Positions 21,440-31,237 of a stretch of 64,000 nucleotides of DNA are shown in pieces. This DNA comes from Pseudomonas tritici. GTDB lineage: Bacteria; Pseudomonadota; Gammaproteobacteria; Pseudomonadales; Pseudomonadaceae. The stretch covers positions 3,038,001 through 3,102,000 of the forward strand of contig NZ_CP077084.1 in assembly GCF_014268275.3 (NCBI RefSeq), read 5' to 3'. A program made the translations under genes and the position numbers. Numbering within the stretch: the stretch's first letter is position 1; every line of letters begins with the position of its first letter. Below the pieces are notes generated by a model. That model did no database searches. It saw nothing but the letters and a program-made list of their open reading frames with translations, and was not told the origin of the DNA.

Positions 21440-22849
21440 TCAAAATGACCGCACAATCCGCCCCAACGTCTCCATGGCCTTCTCTGACGCTTCGGTCCAC
21501 GGGCTGCCGTAGTTCAAGCGAATACAGTTCCTGAACCGTTGGGTCGCCGAGAAAATCGGTCCCGGCGCGATGCTGATACCTTGCGCCAACGCCATTTGGA
21601 ACAACTTCAACGAATCCGTCTGCTCCGGCAATTCCAGCCACAGGAAATAGCCGCCGGCCGGTTGACTGACGCGCGTCTGCGCCGGGAAGTAGCGCGCGAT
21701 GGCAGCCAGCATGGCGCTTTGCTGCTCTTCCAGGGCATAGCGCAATTTGCGCAGGTGCCGGTCATAGCCGCCGTGTTGCAGGTAATCGGCGATCGCTGCC
21801 TGGGCGGGCATCGACGGGCACAGCGAGGTCATCAATTTCAAGCGTTCGACCTTCTGCGCAAAGCGCCCGGCTGCGACCCAGCCCACGCGATAGCCAGGCG
21901 CCAGGCTCTTGGCGAAGGAACCGCAATGCATCACCAGGCCTTCGGTATCGAAAGCCTTGGCCGGTTTGGGGGCCTGTTGGCCGTAATACAGCTCGGCGTA
22001 CACATCGTCTTCGATCAGCGGCACCTGATGGCCGCGCAACAGTTCCACCAGCGCCTGTTTCTTGGCTTCCGGCAAGGTCGCGCCCATCGGGTTCTGGAAG
22101 CTGGTCATGGTCCAGCAGGCCTTGATCGGGTAGCGCTCAAGGCTTTGTGCCAGGGCGTTGAGGTCAATGCCATCGCGCGGGTGCACGGGGATTTCCACCG
22201 CCTTGAGTTTCAAGCGCTCCAGCACTTGCAGGCACGCATAGAACGCGGGGGCTTCGATGGCCACCAGGTCGCCCGGCTCGGTGACGGCTTGCAGGCACAG
22301 GTTCAGTGCTTCCAGCGCGCCGTTGGTAATCAGCAGCTCTTCCATGGGCAACATCAGCCCGCCGACCATATACCGCAGCGCGATTTGCCGGCGCAGTTGG
22401 GGGTTGCCCGGTGACATGTCGGTAACGACCAGGCGCGGGTCCATCTCGCGGCTGGCGCTGGCCAGGGAGCGGGCCAGGCGCGGCAGCGGGAACAGCATCG
22501 GGCTGGGGAAGGCCGAGCCGAAAGGCACGGTGTTCGGGTCCTTGATCGAGTCGAGCACCGAGAACACCAGTTCGCTCACGTCCACTTCGGTGGATTCATG
22601 CACCTGTTCACTCACTACCGGCTCGGAGAACGGGCTGGGCGCATGGGTGTTGACGAAGTAGCCAGAGCGCGGCCGGGCGCGGATCAGGCCACGACGCTCC
22701 AACAGGTAATAAGCCTGGAACACCGTGGACGGGCTGACGCCGTAGGTCTGGCTGGCATAGCGCACCGACGGCACCCGCTGGCCGGGGCCGAGCACGCCAG
22801 AGCGGATCAGTTCTGCAATGTCGTCGGCGAATTTTTCGTAGCGTTTCAT
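21440..22849 (-). CDS. MocR-type regulator (GntR HTH + aminotransferase fold)
   Basis: A 469-residue fusion of an N-terminal winged helix (about 5-72: GQRVPSVRYASQTYGVSPST, FQAYYLLERRGLIRARPRSG) to a fold-type I aminotransferase domain. The PLP lysine is probably in CGSFAKSLAPGYRVGW (about 315), with the SF.N.P motif TMTSFQNPMGAT upstream. MocR proteins use bound PLP as effector sensor and rarely act as aminotransferases. Targets commonly lie next door, but here the neighbours are convergent (SDR) or same-strand (ccoG), so the target is not evident. The ORF is intact. Confidence 0.86.
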   Translation of the reverse strand: MKRYEKFADDIAELIRSGVLGPGQRVPSVRYASQTYGVSPSTVFQAYYLLERRGLIRARPRSGYFVNTHAPSPFSEPVVSEQVHESTEVDVSELVFSVLDSIKDPNTVPFGSAFPSPMLFPLPRLARSLASASREMDPRLVVTDMSPGNPQLRRQIALRYMVGGLMLPMEELLITNGALEALNLCLQAVTEPGDLVAIEAPAFYACLQVLERLKLKAVEIPVHPRDGIDLNALAQSLERYPIKACWTMTSFQNPMGATLPEAKKQALVELLRGHQVPLIEDDVYAELYYGQQAPKPAKAFDTEGLVMHCGSFAKSLAPGYRVGWVAAGRFAQKVERLKLMTSLCPSMPAQAAIADYLQHGGYDRHLRKLRYALEEQQSAMLAAIARYFPAQTRVSQPAGGYFLWLELPEQTDSLKLFQMALAQGISIAPGPIFSATQRFRNCIRLNYGSPWTEASEKAMETLGRIVRSF

Positions 22850-22887
22850 GGGGCCTAATCACTTTCTAAAATTGTACGCAGGGCTAA

Positions 22888-22913
22888 GTGGGAGCTGGCT
22901 TGCCAGCTCCCAC
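22888..22913. repeat. Perfect 26-base REP-derived palindrome
   Basis: GTGGGAGCTGGC, two bases, then GCCAGCTCCCAC, i.e. 12-bp arms. It is a compact derivative of the window's REP sequence, with no partner, in the short gap between ccoG (stop at 22940) and the mocR start. Confidence 0.85.
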
Positions 22914-22939
22914 CTTGGATCTTCAGTGCCTGACAGGTC

Positions 22940-24349
22940 TCAGCGATTCAGCGGCGCCACAAAGCGGCTATCAGCCGCGCTGTAGATCCACGGTTCATCC
23001 ACATCCGTCACCTTGAAGCGCAGGGTTTGCGAACTGCTCGCCGGTTTATCCGCCAGCAAGGCCACCGACACCGGCACATCGCTGATTTCCCCCGGCGCCA
23101 GGCTGATCTCGGTCTTGCCTTGCAGCTGGAAGCCATCGGCGTCCACCAGTGCCAGGCGGTAGTCCTGGTGCTGTTGGGTCTTGTTGATCACCTTGAGGCT
23201 GTAGATGTTTTCGATCAGGCCCTCGGCGTTCTCACGGAACATGCCACGGTCCTTGGTGACATCCAGCGACACCATCGGCCGTTCCACCAGCGCCACCACC
23301 AACGCTGCAATCATCAACAACAGCACGGCACTGTAGCCGATCAGGCGCGGCCGTAGGAGGCGGGTCTTGCCGCCGTGCAGTTGATGTTCACTGGTGTAGC
23401 TCACCAAGCCGCGTGCGTAGCCCATCTTGTCCATGATCGAATCGCAGGCGTCGATGCACGCCGCGCAGCCGATGCACTCCATTTGCAGGCCGTCGCGGAT
23501 GTCGATACCGGTCGGGCAGACCTGCACGCACAGTTGGCAGTCAATGCAATCGCCCAAGCCGACGTCGGCGGGGTTGACCTCACGTTTGCGCGGGCCACGG
23601 TGTTCGCCGCGCGCCACGTCGTAGGAAATGGTCAGGGTGTCCTTATCAAACATGACGCTTTGGAAACGCGCATACGGGCACATGTGCATGCACACCGCTT
23701 CGCGCAGCCAGCCCGCGTTGAGGTAGGTGGCGCCGGTGAAAAACAGCACCCAGAACAGGCTGACGCCGCCCATTTGCCAGGTCAGCAATTCGGCGGCCAG
23801 CGGGCGGATGGGGGTGAAGTAGCCGACAAAGGTCAGCCCGGTCAGCACGCTGATGCCCAGCCACATCGTGTGTTTGGCCGAGCGTCGCGCCAGCTTGTTC
23901 AGGCTCCAGGGCGCGGCTTGCAGCTTGATGCGCTGGTTGCGTTCACCTTCGGTGACCTTCTCGCACCACATGAACAGCCAGGTAAACGAGCTTTGCGGGC
24001 AGGTATAGCCGCACCACACGCGGCCGGCAAAGACGGTGATCGCAAACAGGCCGAAGGCGCAGATGATCAACAATGCCGACAACAGGATGAAGTCCTGCGG
24101 CCAGAACGTGGCGCCAAAAATGTGGAATTTACTTTCCGCCAGGTCCCACAGCACCGCCTGCCTGCCACCCCAGTTCAGCCACACAGTGCCGAAAAAGGCC
24201 AGGAACAGAACGCCTGCACCGCACACGCGCAAGGTGCGGAACAGGCCGGTAAAGCTGCGGGTATGAATCAAGGTGTCGCTGGATTTGGCCTTCACCTTCT
24301 TTGGGTGTATAGGCTCAAAGGTTTCCACGGTGGGGATTCGTTCGCTCAT
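22940..24349 (-). CDS. ccoG: Cytochrome oxidase maturation iron-sulfur protein CcoG (FixG/RdxA)
   Basis: Membrane-bound ferredoxin-like protein needed for copper handling during cbb3 oxidase assembly. The 469-residue product (start at MSERIPTVE) has several transmembrane spans. An upstream CGYTCPQSSFTWLF segment and two 4Fe-4S motifs follow: CIDCQLCVQVCP and CIGCAACIDACD. The C-terminal Ig-like domain of FixG is visible (VINKTQQHQDYRLALVDADG). No ccoNOQP or ccoHIS genes lie beside it, so it is separated from the oxidase operon. I found no convincing FNR/ANR box in its upstream region. Confidence 0.92.
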   Translation of the reverse strand: MSERIPTVETFEPIHPKKVKAKSSDTLIHTRSFTGLFRTLRVCGAGVLFLAFFGTVWLNWGGRQAVLWDLAESKFHIFGATFWPQDFILLSALLIICAFGLFAITVFAGRVWCGYTCPQSSFTWLFMWCEKVTEGERNQRIKLQAAPWSLNKLARRSAKHTMWLGISVLTGLTFVGYFTPIRPLAAELLTWQMGGVSLFWVLFFTGATYLNAGWLREAVCMHMCPYARFQSVMFDKDTLTISYDVARGEHRGPRKREVNPADVGLGDCIDCQLCVQVCPTGIDIRDGLQMECIGCAACIDACDSIMDKMGYARGLVSYTSEHQLHGGKTRLLRPRLIGYSAVLLLMIAALVVALVERPMVSLDVTKDRGMFRENAEGLIENIYSLKVINKTQQHQDYRLALVDADGFQLQGKTEISLAPGEISDVPVSVALLADKPASSSQTLRFKVTDVDEPWIYSAADSRFVAPLNR

Positions 24350-24533
24350 GGTCGTTCGCTCATCAGCCTCCATCAGGCGGATGAACTATGCGCGCGGCTC
24401 TGTTTGCATAACAGACTCAGCTAGGGCGATAAAAAGCGGATCAGATGGGCTATGGGGGAGTCGCTGCGACAATGTGCTGCACCCCGTGGAGCAAGGGGCG
24501 CAGCGTTGTCCGGTATGTGCTGATGCAGATCAA

Positions 24534-24773
24534 TTAAATCAACGAACCAGGCTCGTCGGCCTTTACATGTTGACGCCCATCGTGGGCGCCCGCGACCGTC
24601 AGCGCGTCTGCCTCGGCTTCGGTGATATAGATCCGCTCGGCCGCCAATTCCACATAAGACATGGCTTTTTCGAGGTCGGTGACAATATTGACCCGGGTCG
24701 CTGGCACGCTCTGTTCCTGGCCGTTGTCATCAAGCATGAAGTAGCACAGTTGGTTTTCGATACGAATGGGCAT
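24534..24773 (-). CDS. Small conserved Pseudomonas protein (probably DUF3203)
   Basis: A 79-residue acidic protein beginning MPIRIENQLCYFML with no signal peptide or membrane segment. The middle (ERIYITEAEADALTVAGAHDG) and the DEPGS tail match my memory of the DUF3203 family of small pseudomonad proteins, but this was not verified. A good AGGAG site precedes the ATG. It is divergent from mgtC with a 121-base gap. No function is known. Confidence 0.75.
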   Translation of the reverse strand: MPIRIENQLCYFMLDDNGQEQSVPATRVNIVTDLEKAMSYVELAAERIYITEAEADALTVAGAHDGRQHVKADEPGSLI

Positions 24774-24894
24774 GCCAATCTCCTGTTTTGTGAGCTATAG
24801 AAGGTTAGGGGACGGCGGCGCGCAGGGGTTCCAGGCAACTGACTGGCGGTCGCCGCTGTCCATCCTTTACCAACAATGACGAAGGACAGCTGAG

Positions 24895-25386
24895 ATGGAC
24901 GCTTGGTGGCATGAAGTGTGGCAAACCCTGCAGGCCGAATTTGCCGACATCGGCGACGCCAGGCAGCTCACGCAGATCACTGTGCGCCTGCTGATCGCCG
25001 CGATCCTCGGTGGCATTCTCGGTTTTGAGCGAGAGAGCAAGGGCAAGGCCGCCGGGGTGCGCACACACATGCTGGTGGCGTTGGGCGCTGCGCTGTTCGT
25101 GATGGTGCCGCAGATGTCTGGCAATCAGGCGGATGCCATGAGCCGGGTGGTACAGGGCGTGATCGCCGGGATCGGTTTCCTCGGCGCTGGCACGATCATC
25201 AAGGGCAAGGATGATGAAGAGGGCCATGTCAAAGGCCTGACCACCGCAGCCGGCTTGTGGATGACCGCTGCGATTGGGGTCTCGGCCGGGTTGGGCCGGG
25301 AATCGACAGCGGTTCTGAGCACATTGCTGGCCTTGGTGGTGTTCAGCGTGATGCCGAAAATCGTCAAGCGTTTCGAGAAGGACTGA
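24895..25386 (+). CDS. MgtC/SapB-family inner-membrane protein
   Basis: Hydrophobic protein of 163 residues with the MgtC domain. LLIAAILGGILGFERES near residues 35-51 is the family signature, followed by VRTHMLVALGAALF and GIGFLGAGTIIKG. Four to five membrane spans are expected. It lacks the long C-terminal soluble domain of Salmonella MgtC, so it belongs to the short SapB-like group. Roles in magnesium limitation or acid response are known for relatives but cannot be assigned here. A GAAGGA site precedes the ATG. Its 3' end overlaps the antisense end of a proline-rich microprotein gene by 23 bases. Confidence 0.85.
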   Translation: MDAWWHEVWQTLQAEFADIGDARQLTQITVRLLIAAILGGILGFERESKGKAAGVRTHMLVALGAALFVMVPQMSGNQADAMSRVVQGVIAGIGFLGAGTIIKGKDDEEGHVKGLTTAAGLWMTAAIGVSAGLGRESTAVLSTLLALVVFSVMPKIVKRFEKD

Positions 25387-25541
25387 CGATCACCGGGGGC
25401 ATGGTCGTCGGCGGTTCTTCGACCGGCGGCGGCTCATTTTCTGACGGCTCCTTTTCCGGAATGGGCGCCGGCTCGGTGGGCGGCAGGGTCGGGTTGTCGA
25501 TATTTGGGTCCGGCGTTTCAGCCGGGATTGGGATATTCATC
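25364..25541 (-). pseudogene. Proline-rich microprotein gene with a single-base frameshift
   Basis: A near-perfect AAGGAGG lies 8 bases before an ATG at 25541. The reading frame starts MNIPIPAETPDPN, then loses sense. Removing one A/T at 25500-25501 restores a 58-codon frame continuing DNPTLPPTEPAPIPEKE and ending VIVSPSRNA with a stop at 25364-25366. The restored product is Pro/Glu-rich, as are small pseudomonad proteins I recall with the start MNIP-PETPDP. As written the gene yields only about 35 residues. It could be a real mutation or a sequencing error at a two-base run. Confidence 0.6.
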
Positions 25542-25744
25542 GGTGTGGCCTCCTTTGTGCTTGGCTCCAGCGGTGGACAGCCGCCGGGCCGAATTGATTC
25601 CCGCCCAGTGGCGACACATTCACCTGAACTTTTAACAGCGGCGCAGGCTCGGACCTATAAGCGGCCCTGCTCAGGGAGAGCATGGCCGCATCAGAATTCG
25701 GATCAAGCAAAGAGCGTCCATAGGGCGTAAGGGGAAGATGCTCG

Positions 25745-27733
25745 ATGACTGCTGAAACACAGGTTCCAGAAAACGCCATATTGCCGCTGTCCCAGGCACT
25801 GTTGCTGCCCAGGATCGCTATCGAAAGCACCACCCCCGTAATTGACGGCGGCGAATTCGCCGTCAAGGCGGTGGTGGGTCAAAGGGTCAATGTCACCAGC
25901 ACCGTGTTCGCCGACGGCCATGACAAGCTCGCCGTACTGATCCGCTGGCGCCCTCTGCAGGAAGAGAGCTGGCACAGCGTGGTGATGACCGATGTCGGCA
26001 ACAATGGCTGGGAGGGCGCGTTCACCGTCACCCAACAAGGCCCCCACGAATATTGCATTGAAGCCTGGATCGATACCTTCGCCAGCTTCTGCTACGAGTT
26101 GCGCAAGAAGCATGAAGCCGGCGTACCGGTCAGCCTGGAGTTGCAGGAAGGCCGCAGCCTGGTGCTGCAGGCCGCCGAACGCAGCGACAATGAACTGCGC
26201 GACCGCCTGATGCTGCTGCACCACGAACTCTCCGGCCTGCTGGAAACCGAGCAAGTCGCGAAGTTCCTGCACGAAGACAGTGCACACCTGATGACCCAGG
26301 CCGATCACCGCGCCTATTTGAGCATCAGCGCCGTGTACCCGATTGATGTGGAGCGCGAGGCCGCGCTGTTCGCCAGTTGGTACGAGCTGTTTCCGCGCTC
26401 GATCACTGACGATCCTGCGCGTCATGGCACCTTTAATGATGTGCACTCGCGGCTGTCGATGATCCATGACATGGGGTTTGATGTGCTGTACTTCCCGCCC
26501 ATCCATCCGATCGGGCGCAGCCACCGCAAAGGCAAGAACAACTCCCTGACGGCTGGCCCTGATGATCCGGGCAGCCCGTATGCGATTGGCAGCGAAGAGG
26601 GCGGCCACGAGGCCATTCACCCGCAACTGGGCAGCCGCGATGACTTCCGTCGCCTGGTGCAGGCCGCTGCCGACCATGGCCTGGAAATCGCCCTGGACTT
26701 CGCCATCCAGTGCTCCCAGGACCATCCGTGGCTCAAGGAGCACCCGGGTTGGTTCAACTGGCGCCCGGATGGCACGATCAAATACGCGGAAAACCCGCCG
26801 AAAAAGTACCAGGACATTGTTAACGTCGATTTTTACGCGGCGGACGCGATCCCAGGCCTGTGGACCGAACTGCGCGACGTGGTGGTGGGTTGGGTGGAAG
26901 AGGGCGTGAAAACCTTCCGAGTCGACAACCCGCACACCAAGCCGCTGCCATTCTGGCAATGGTTGATCAGCGACGTGCGCGCCAAATACCCGGACGTGAT
27001 TTTCCTCGCGGAAGCGTTCACCACGCCGGCGATGATGGCGCGCCTGGGCAAGGTCGGTTATTCCCAGAGCTACACCTATTTCACCTGGCGCAACACCAAG
27101 GCCGAGCTGAGCGAATACCTGACGCAGTTGAACGCGTCGCCATGGCGCGAATGCTACCGGCCGAATTTCTTCGTCAATACGCCGGATATCAATCCGCCGT
27201 TTTTGCATGAGTCAGGCCGCCCGGGCTTTTTGATCCGCGCTGCGCTGGCCACCATGGGTTCGGGCCTGTGGGGCATGTATTCGGGCTTTGAATTGTGCGA
27301 AGCGGCGCCGGTGCCAGGCAAAGAGGAATACCTGGATTCAGAGAAGTACGAAATACGCCCGCGAGACTTCACCGCCCCCGGCAACATCATCGCCGAGATC
27401 GCTCAGCTCAATCGCATACGCCGGCAAAACCCGGCGCTCCAAACGCACCTGGGCTTGAAGCTTTACAACGCCTGGAACGACAACATCCTGTATTTCGGCA
27501 AGCGCAGTGAGGATGGCAGCAACTTCATTCTGGTGGCGGTCAACCTTGACCCTTATAACGCGCAGGAGGCCAGTTTCGAGTTGCCTCTGTGGGAGTTGGG
27601 GTTGCCGGATGATGCCGAGACGCAGGGCGAAGACCTGATGAACGGCCATCGCTGGACCTGGTACGGCAAGACCCAGTGGATGCGCCTTGATCCGCAGATG
27701 CCGTTTGGAATCTGGCGTATCACCACATCCTGA
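25745..27733 (+). CDS. glgE: Alpha-1,4-glucan:maltose-1-phosphate maltosyltransferase
   Basis: GH13_3 enzyme that adds maltosyl units from maltose 1-phosphate to the non-reducing end of alpha-1,4-glucan. The 662-residue length matches Streptomyces GlgE. The N-terminal beta-sandwich domain (about 20-110) precedes the catalytic barrel. Nucleophile Asp394 lies in FRVDNPHTKP and acid/base Glu423 in FLAEAFTTP; these positions coincide with the characterised Streptomyces residues. It is first of the glgE-treS-glgB set, separated from treS by a REPIN. AAGGGG upstream supports the start. Confidence 0.95.
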   Translation: MTAETQVPENAILPLSQALLLPRIAIESTTPVIDGGEFAVKAVVGQRVNVTSTVFADGHDKLAVLIRWRPLQEESWHSVVMTDVGNNGWEGAFTVTQQGPHEYCIEAWIDTFASFCYELRKKHEAGVPVSLELQEGRSLVLQAAERSDNELRDRLMLLHHELSGLLETEQVAKFLHEDSAHLMTQADHRAYLSISAVYPIDVEREAALFASWYELFPRSITDDPARHGTFNDVHSRLSMIHDMGFDVLYFPPIHPIGRSHRKGKNNSLTAGPDDPGSPYAIGSEEGGHEAIHPQLGSRDDFRRLVQAAADHGLEIALDFAIQCSQDHPWLKEHPGWFNWRPDGTIKYAENPPKKYQDIVNVDFYAADAIPGLWTELRDVVVGWVEEGVKTFRVDNPHTKPLPFWQWLISDVRAKYPDVIFLAEAFTTPAMMARLGKVGYSQSYTYFTWRNTKAELSEYLTQLNASPWRECYRPNFFVNTPDINPPFLHESGRPGFLIRAALATMGSGLWGMYSGFELCEAAPVPGKEEYLDSEKYEIRPRDFTAPGNIIAEIAQLNRIRRQNPALQTHLGLKLYNAWNDNILYFGKRSEDGSNFILVAVNLDPYNAQEASFELPLWELGLPDDAETQGEDLMNGHRWTWYGKTQWMRLDPQMPFGIWRITTS

Positions 27734-27750
27734 GCCGAGTGAAGATCAAC

Positions 27751-27839
27751 TGTGGGAGATGGCTTGCCGGCGATAGCGGTACATCAGTCAACACGTGCTG
27801 TGCTGACACACCCTTATCGCAGGTAAGCCAGCTCCCACA
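27751..27839. repeat. REPIN between glgE and treS
   Basis: Left unit TGTGGGAGATGGCTTGCC (from 27751), right unit AAGCCAGCTCCCACA (to 27839), inverted. It fills most of the 156-base gap in an otherwise tightly packed operon, so it may change the ratio of GlgE to TreS-Mak or mark the 3' end of glgE mRNA. Confidence 0.9.
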
Positions 27840-27889
27840 TTAAACCGCGTTCATTCAGCCGGTTTTTTCAGAATTTCCAGGAGTTTCCA

Positions 27890-30800
27890 ATGGCGAAGAA
27901 ACCCAACGCTGCCACCTTTATCAAAGACCCGCTCTGGTACAAAGACGCGGTGATTTACCAAGTTCATGTCAAATCCTATTTCGACTCCAACAACGACGGC
28001 ATCGGTGACTTCCCCGGGCTGATCGCCAAGCTCGACTACATCGCCGACCTGGGTGTAAACACCATCTGGCTGCTGCCGTTCTATCCTTCGCCACGCCGTG
28101 ATGACGGCTACGACATCGCCGAATACCGGGGCGTGCACAGCGATTACGGGACCATGGCCGACGCCAAGCGCTTCATCGCCGAGGCGCACAAGCGCGGGCT
28201 GCGAGTGATCACCGAGCTGGTGATCAACCACACCTCCGACCAGCACCCTTGGTTCCAGCGTGCGCGCAAGGCCAAGCCGGGCTCGGCGGCGCGGGACTTC
28301 TACGTATGGTCGGATGACGACCAGAAATACGACGGTACGCGCATCATCTTTCTCGACACCGAGAAATCCAACTGGACCTGGGACCCGGTCGCCGGCCAGT
28401 ACTTCTGGCACCGCTTCTATTCCCACCAGCCGGACCTCAACTTCGACAACCCGCAAGTGATGAAAGCCGTGCTGTCGGTGATGCGTTACTGGCTGGACAT
28501 GGGCATTGACGGCCTGCGCCTGGATGCCATCCCGTACCTGATCGAACGCGACGGCACCAACAACGAAAACCTTCCCGAAACCCACGATGTGCTCAAACAG
28601 ATCCGTGCGGAGATCGATGCGCATTACCCGGACCGCATGCTGCTGGCCGAAGCCAACCAGTGGCCGGAAGACACGCAGTTGTACTTCGGTGACAAAAAGG
28701 GCGATGACGGCGACGAATGCCATATGGCCTTCCACTTCCCGTTGATGCCGCGCATGTACATGGCGCTGGCCCAGGAAGATCGCTTCCCGATCACTGACAT
28801 CCTGCGCCAGACGCCGGAGATTCCCGCCAATTGCCAGTGGGCGATCTTCCTGCGCAACCACGATGAACTGACCCTGGAAATGGTCACTGACAAAGAACGC
28901 GATTACCTGTGGAACTACTACGCCGCCGACCGTCGCGCGCGTATCAACCTGGGTATTCGTCGTCGCCTGGCGCCGTTGATGGAGCGAGACCGTCGCCGTG
29001 TCGAGCTGCTCAACAGCCTGTTGTTGTCGATGCCCGGCACGCCGACTCTGTATTACGGCGATGAAATCGGCATGGGCGACAACATCTACCTCGGCGACCG
29101 CGATGGCGTGCGTACGCCGATGCAATGGTCCATCGACCGCAACGGCGGCTTTTCCCGCGCCGACCCGGCCAGCCTCGTGCTGCCGCCGATCATGGACCCG
29201 CAGTATGGCTACCAGTCGGTCAACGTCGAGACCCAGGCCCAGGACCCGCATTCGTTGCTCAACTGGACCCGGCGCATGTTAGCGGTGCGCAAGCAGTCCA
29301 AGGCGTTTGGCCGTGGCAGCTTGAAAATGCTCTCGCCGAGCAACCGTCGCATCCTCGCGTATACCCGCGAATTCACCGGCGAAGACGGGCGTCACGAGAT
29401 CATCCTGTGCGTGGCCAACGTGTCGCGCAGTGCCCAGGCGGCCGAGCTGGACCTGTCGGCGTTTGCCGGCATGGTCCCGGTGGAGATGCTCGGCGGCAAT
29501 GCCTTCCCGCCCATCGGCCAGCTGAATTTCCTGCTGACCCTGGCACCTTATGGTTTCTATTGGTTTGTCTTGGCGGCCGAGAATCAGATGCCCAGTTGGC
29601 ATGTGGAACCTGTGCAAGGCATGCCGGATTTCACCACCTTGGTACTGAAAAAACGTATGGAAGAACTGTTGGAAGAACCCTGCCGCACCTCGCTGGAGCA
29701 GACCGCGCTCCCGGCCTGGCTGCCCAAGCGCCGTTGGTTTGCAGGTAAAGACACGGCTATCGACAGCGTGCGCATTGCCTATGGGGTACGTTTTGGCGAC
29801 CCGCAACATCCGGTTTTGCTCAGCGAGCTGGAGGTGACCGCGGGCGGTCAAGTCAGTCGCTATCAATTGCCGTTTGGCTTCCTCGGCGAAGACCAATTCA
29901 CCAGCGCATTGCCGCAGCAACTCGCGATGGCCCGTGTGCGTCGGGTGCGCGAAGTGGGCCTGGTGACCGACGCGTTCAGCCTTGAGCACTTTATCCGCGC
30001 GGTGATCCAGGGCCTGCAGGCTGGCACGGTGCTGAACTCCAGCGAAGGCGACCTGCGGTTCGAAGCCACTAAACATCTGGACGCACTGCAACTGACAGAC
30101 GAAGTACAAGTGCGCTATTTGTCCGCCGAGCAGTCCAACAGCTCGGTGGTGGTGGGCGAGGCCCTGGTGCTCAAGCTGATCCGCAAAGTCAGCGCCGGTG
30201 TGCACCCGGAGCTGGAAATGAGCGCCTACCTTACCGCAGCCGACTACCCGAATATTTCGCCGCTGCTGGGTTCGGTGATTCGCCGCGACGCCGACGGCCA
30301 GGACAACCTGCTGATGATTGCCCAGGGTTACCTGAGCAACCAGGGCGACGCATGGAGCTGGACGCAGAACAACCTGGAACGGGCGATCCGCGACGAATTG
30401 GCTGAAGCCATCTCGGAGCAGGAACAGCACTACAACGCCCTGGGCGAACTAGCCGACTTTGCCGGATTGCTCGGCCAGCGCCTGGGTGAAATGCACGTGG
30501 TACTGGGCGCAAAGACCACAGACAAAGACTTCAAGCCTGAAGTGACTACGGCCAAGGACACCCAGGCCTGGGCCAAGGATGTCGGCGCCCAGCTGGACCG
30601 CGCGCTGCAGTTGCTAGAGCTGCATCAAAATCACTTGAACCCTGCGGATCAAGCATTGGTCAGTGAGTTACTGGCGCAGAAAAAGGCCATCGCCAGTCAT
30701 GTTCAAACCCTGGCGAAAGCCACGGCGGGCGGGCTGCGCATCCGCGTCCATGGTGATTTGCACCTGGGCCAGGTGCTGGTGGTGAAGGGCGATGCCTACC

Positions 30801-31237
30801 TGATCGACTTTGAAGGTGAACCGGCACGGCCGCTGCACGAACGACGCGGCAAGCACAGCCCGTATAAAGATGTGAGCGGCGTGTTGCGCTCCTTCGATTA
30901 CGCGGCGGCCATGGCGTTGAATGTGCAAGGGGTGGATCACTCGCCCGAAGCGGACATATCGCGCAAGCGTGTGACCGATCGTTACCTGAAAGAAGCACGC
31001 CAGGCCTTTATCCAGGCCTATCAGTCAGCGACGTCTACACTGGCGCATGACTGGCAGGATGCCAATGGCCAGGACGCAGCGCTGACCCTGTTCAGCCTGG
31101 AGAAGGCCGCGTATGAAGTGGCTTACGAAGCGGAAAACCGCCCGACCTGGTTGCCGGTGCCCTTGCAAGGGTTACACGGCCTGTTGAGCGGGCTAACACC
31201 TATATCGAAAACTGCACGCGGTGGGGAAAAGTCATGA
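27890..31237 (+). CDS. treS: Trehalose synthase fused to maltokinase
   Basis: Bifunctional protein of 1115 residues. The N-terminal GH13 half (about 1-540) interconverts trehalose and maltose; the catalytic triad is Asp212 (LRLDAIPY), Glu254 (LLAEANQWP) and Asp325 (RNHDELTL). The C-terminal half (about 600-1115) is a maltokinase that makes maltose 1-phosphate for GlgE, with kinase motif HGDLHLGQ starting at 954 and YLIDFEGEP just after. In mycobacteria these are separate proteins (TreS and Pep2/Mak) that form a complex; the fusion is common in pseudomonads. It overlaps glgB by 4 bases. Confidence 0.95.
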   Translation: MAKKPNAATFIKDPLWYKDAVIYQVHVKSYFDSNNDGIGDFPGLIAKLDYIADLGVNTIWLLPFYPSPRRDDGYDIAEYRGVHSDYGTMADAKRFIAEAHKRGLRVITELVINHTSDQHPWFQRARKAKPGSAARDFYVWSDDDQKYDGTRIIFLDTEKSNWTWDPVAGQYFWHRFYSHQPDLNFDNPQVMKAVLSVMRYWLDMGIDGLRLDAIPYLIERDGTNNENLPETHDVLKQIRAEIDAHYPDRMLLAEANQWPEDTQLYFGDKKGDDGDECHMAFHFPLMPRMYMALAQEDRFPITDILRQTPEIPANCQWAIFLRNHDELTLEMVTDKERDYLWNYYAADRRARINLGIRRRLAPLMERDRRRVELLNSLLLSMPGTPTLYYGDEIGMGDNIYLGDRDGVRTPMQWSIDRNGGFSRADPASLVLPPIMDPQYGYQSVNVETQAQDPHSLLNWTRRMLAVRKQSKAFGRGSLKMLSPSNRRILAYTREFTGEDGRHEIILCVANVSRSAQAAELDLSAFAGMVPVEMLGGNAFPPIGQLNFLLTLAPYGFYWFVLAAENQMPSWHVEPVQGMPDFTTLVLKKRMEELLEEPCRTSLEQTALPAWLPKRRWFAGKDTAIDSVRIAYGVRFGDPQHPVLLSELEVTAGGQVSRYQLPFGFLGEDQFTSALPQQLAMARVRRVREVGLVTDAFSLEHFIRAVIQGLQAGTVLNSSEGDLRFEATKHLDALQLTDEVQVRYLSAEQSNSSVVVGEALVLKLIRKVSAGVHPELEMSAYLTAADYPNISPLLGSVIRRDADGQDNLLMIAQGYLSNQGDAWSWTQNNLERAIRDELAEAISEQEQHYNALGELADFAGLLGQRLGEMHVVLGAKTTDKDFKPEVTTAKDTQAWAKDVGAQLDRALQLLELHQNHLNPADQALVSELLAQKKAIASHVQTLAKATAGGLRIRVHGDLHLGQVLVVKGDAYLIDFEGEPARPLHERRGKHSPYKDVSGVLRSFDYAAAMALNVQGVDHSPEADISRKRVTDRYLKEARQAFIQAYQSATSTLAHDWQDANGQDAALTLFSLEKAAYEVAYEAENRPTWLPVPLQGLHGLLSGLTPISKTARGGEKS

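Noticed and set aside
24500..24540. Possible ANR/FNR box (ATCAATTAAATCAA)
   Set aside because: The halves are direct, not inverted as in TTGAT-N4-ATCAA, and the site overlaps the end of the small DUF gene rather than a promoter.
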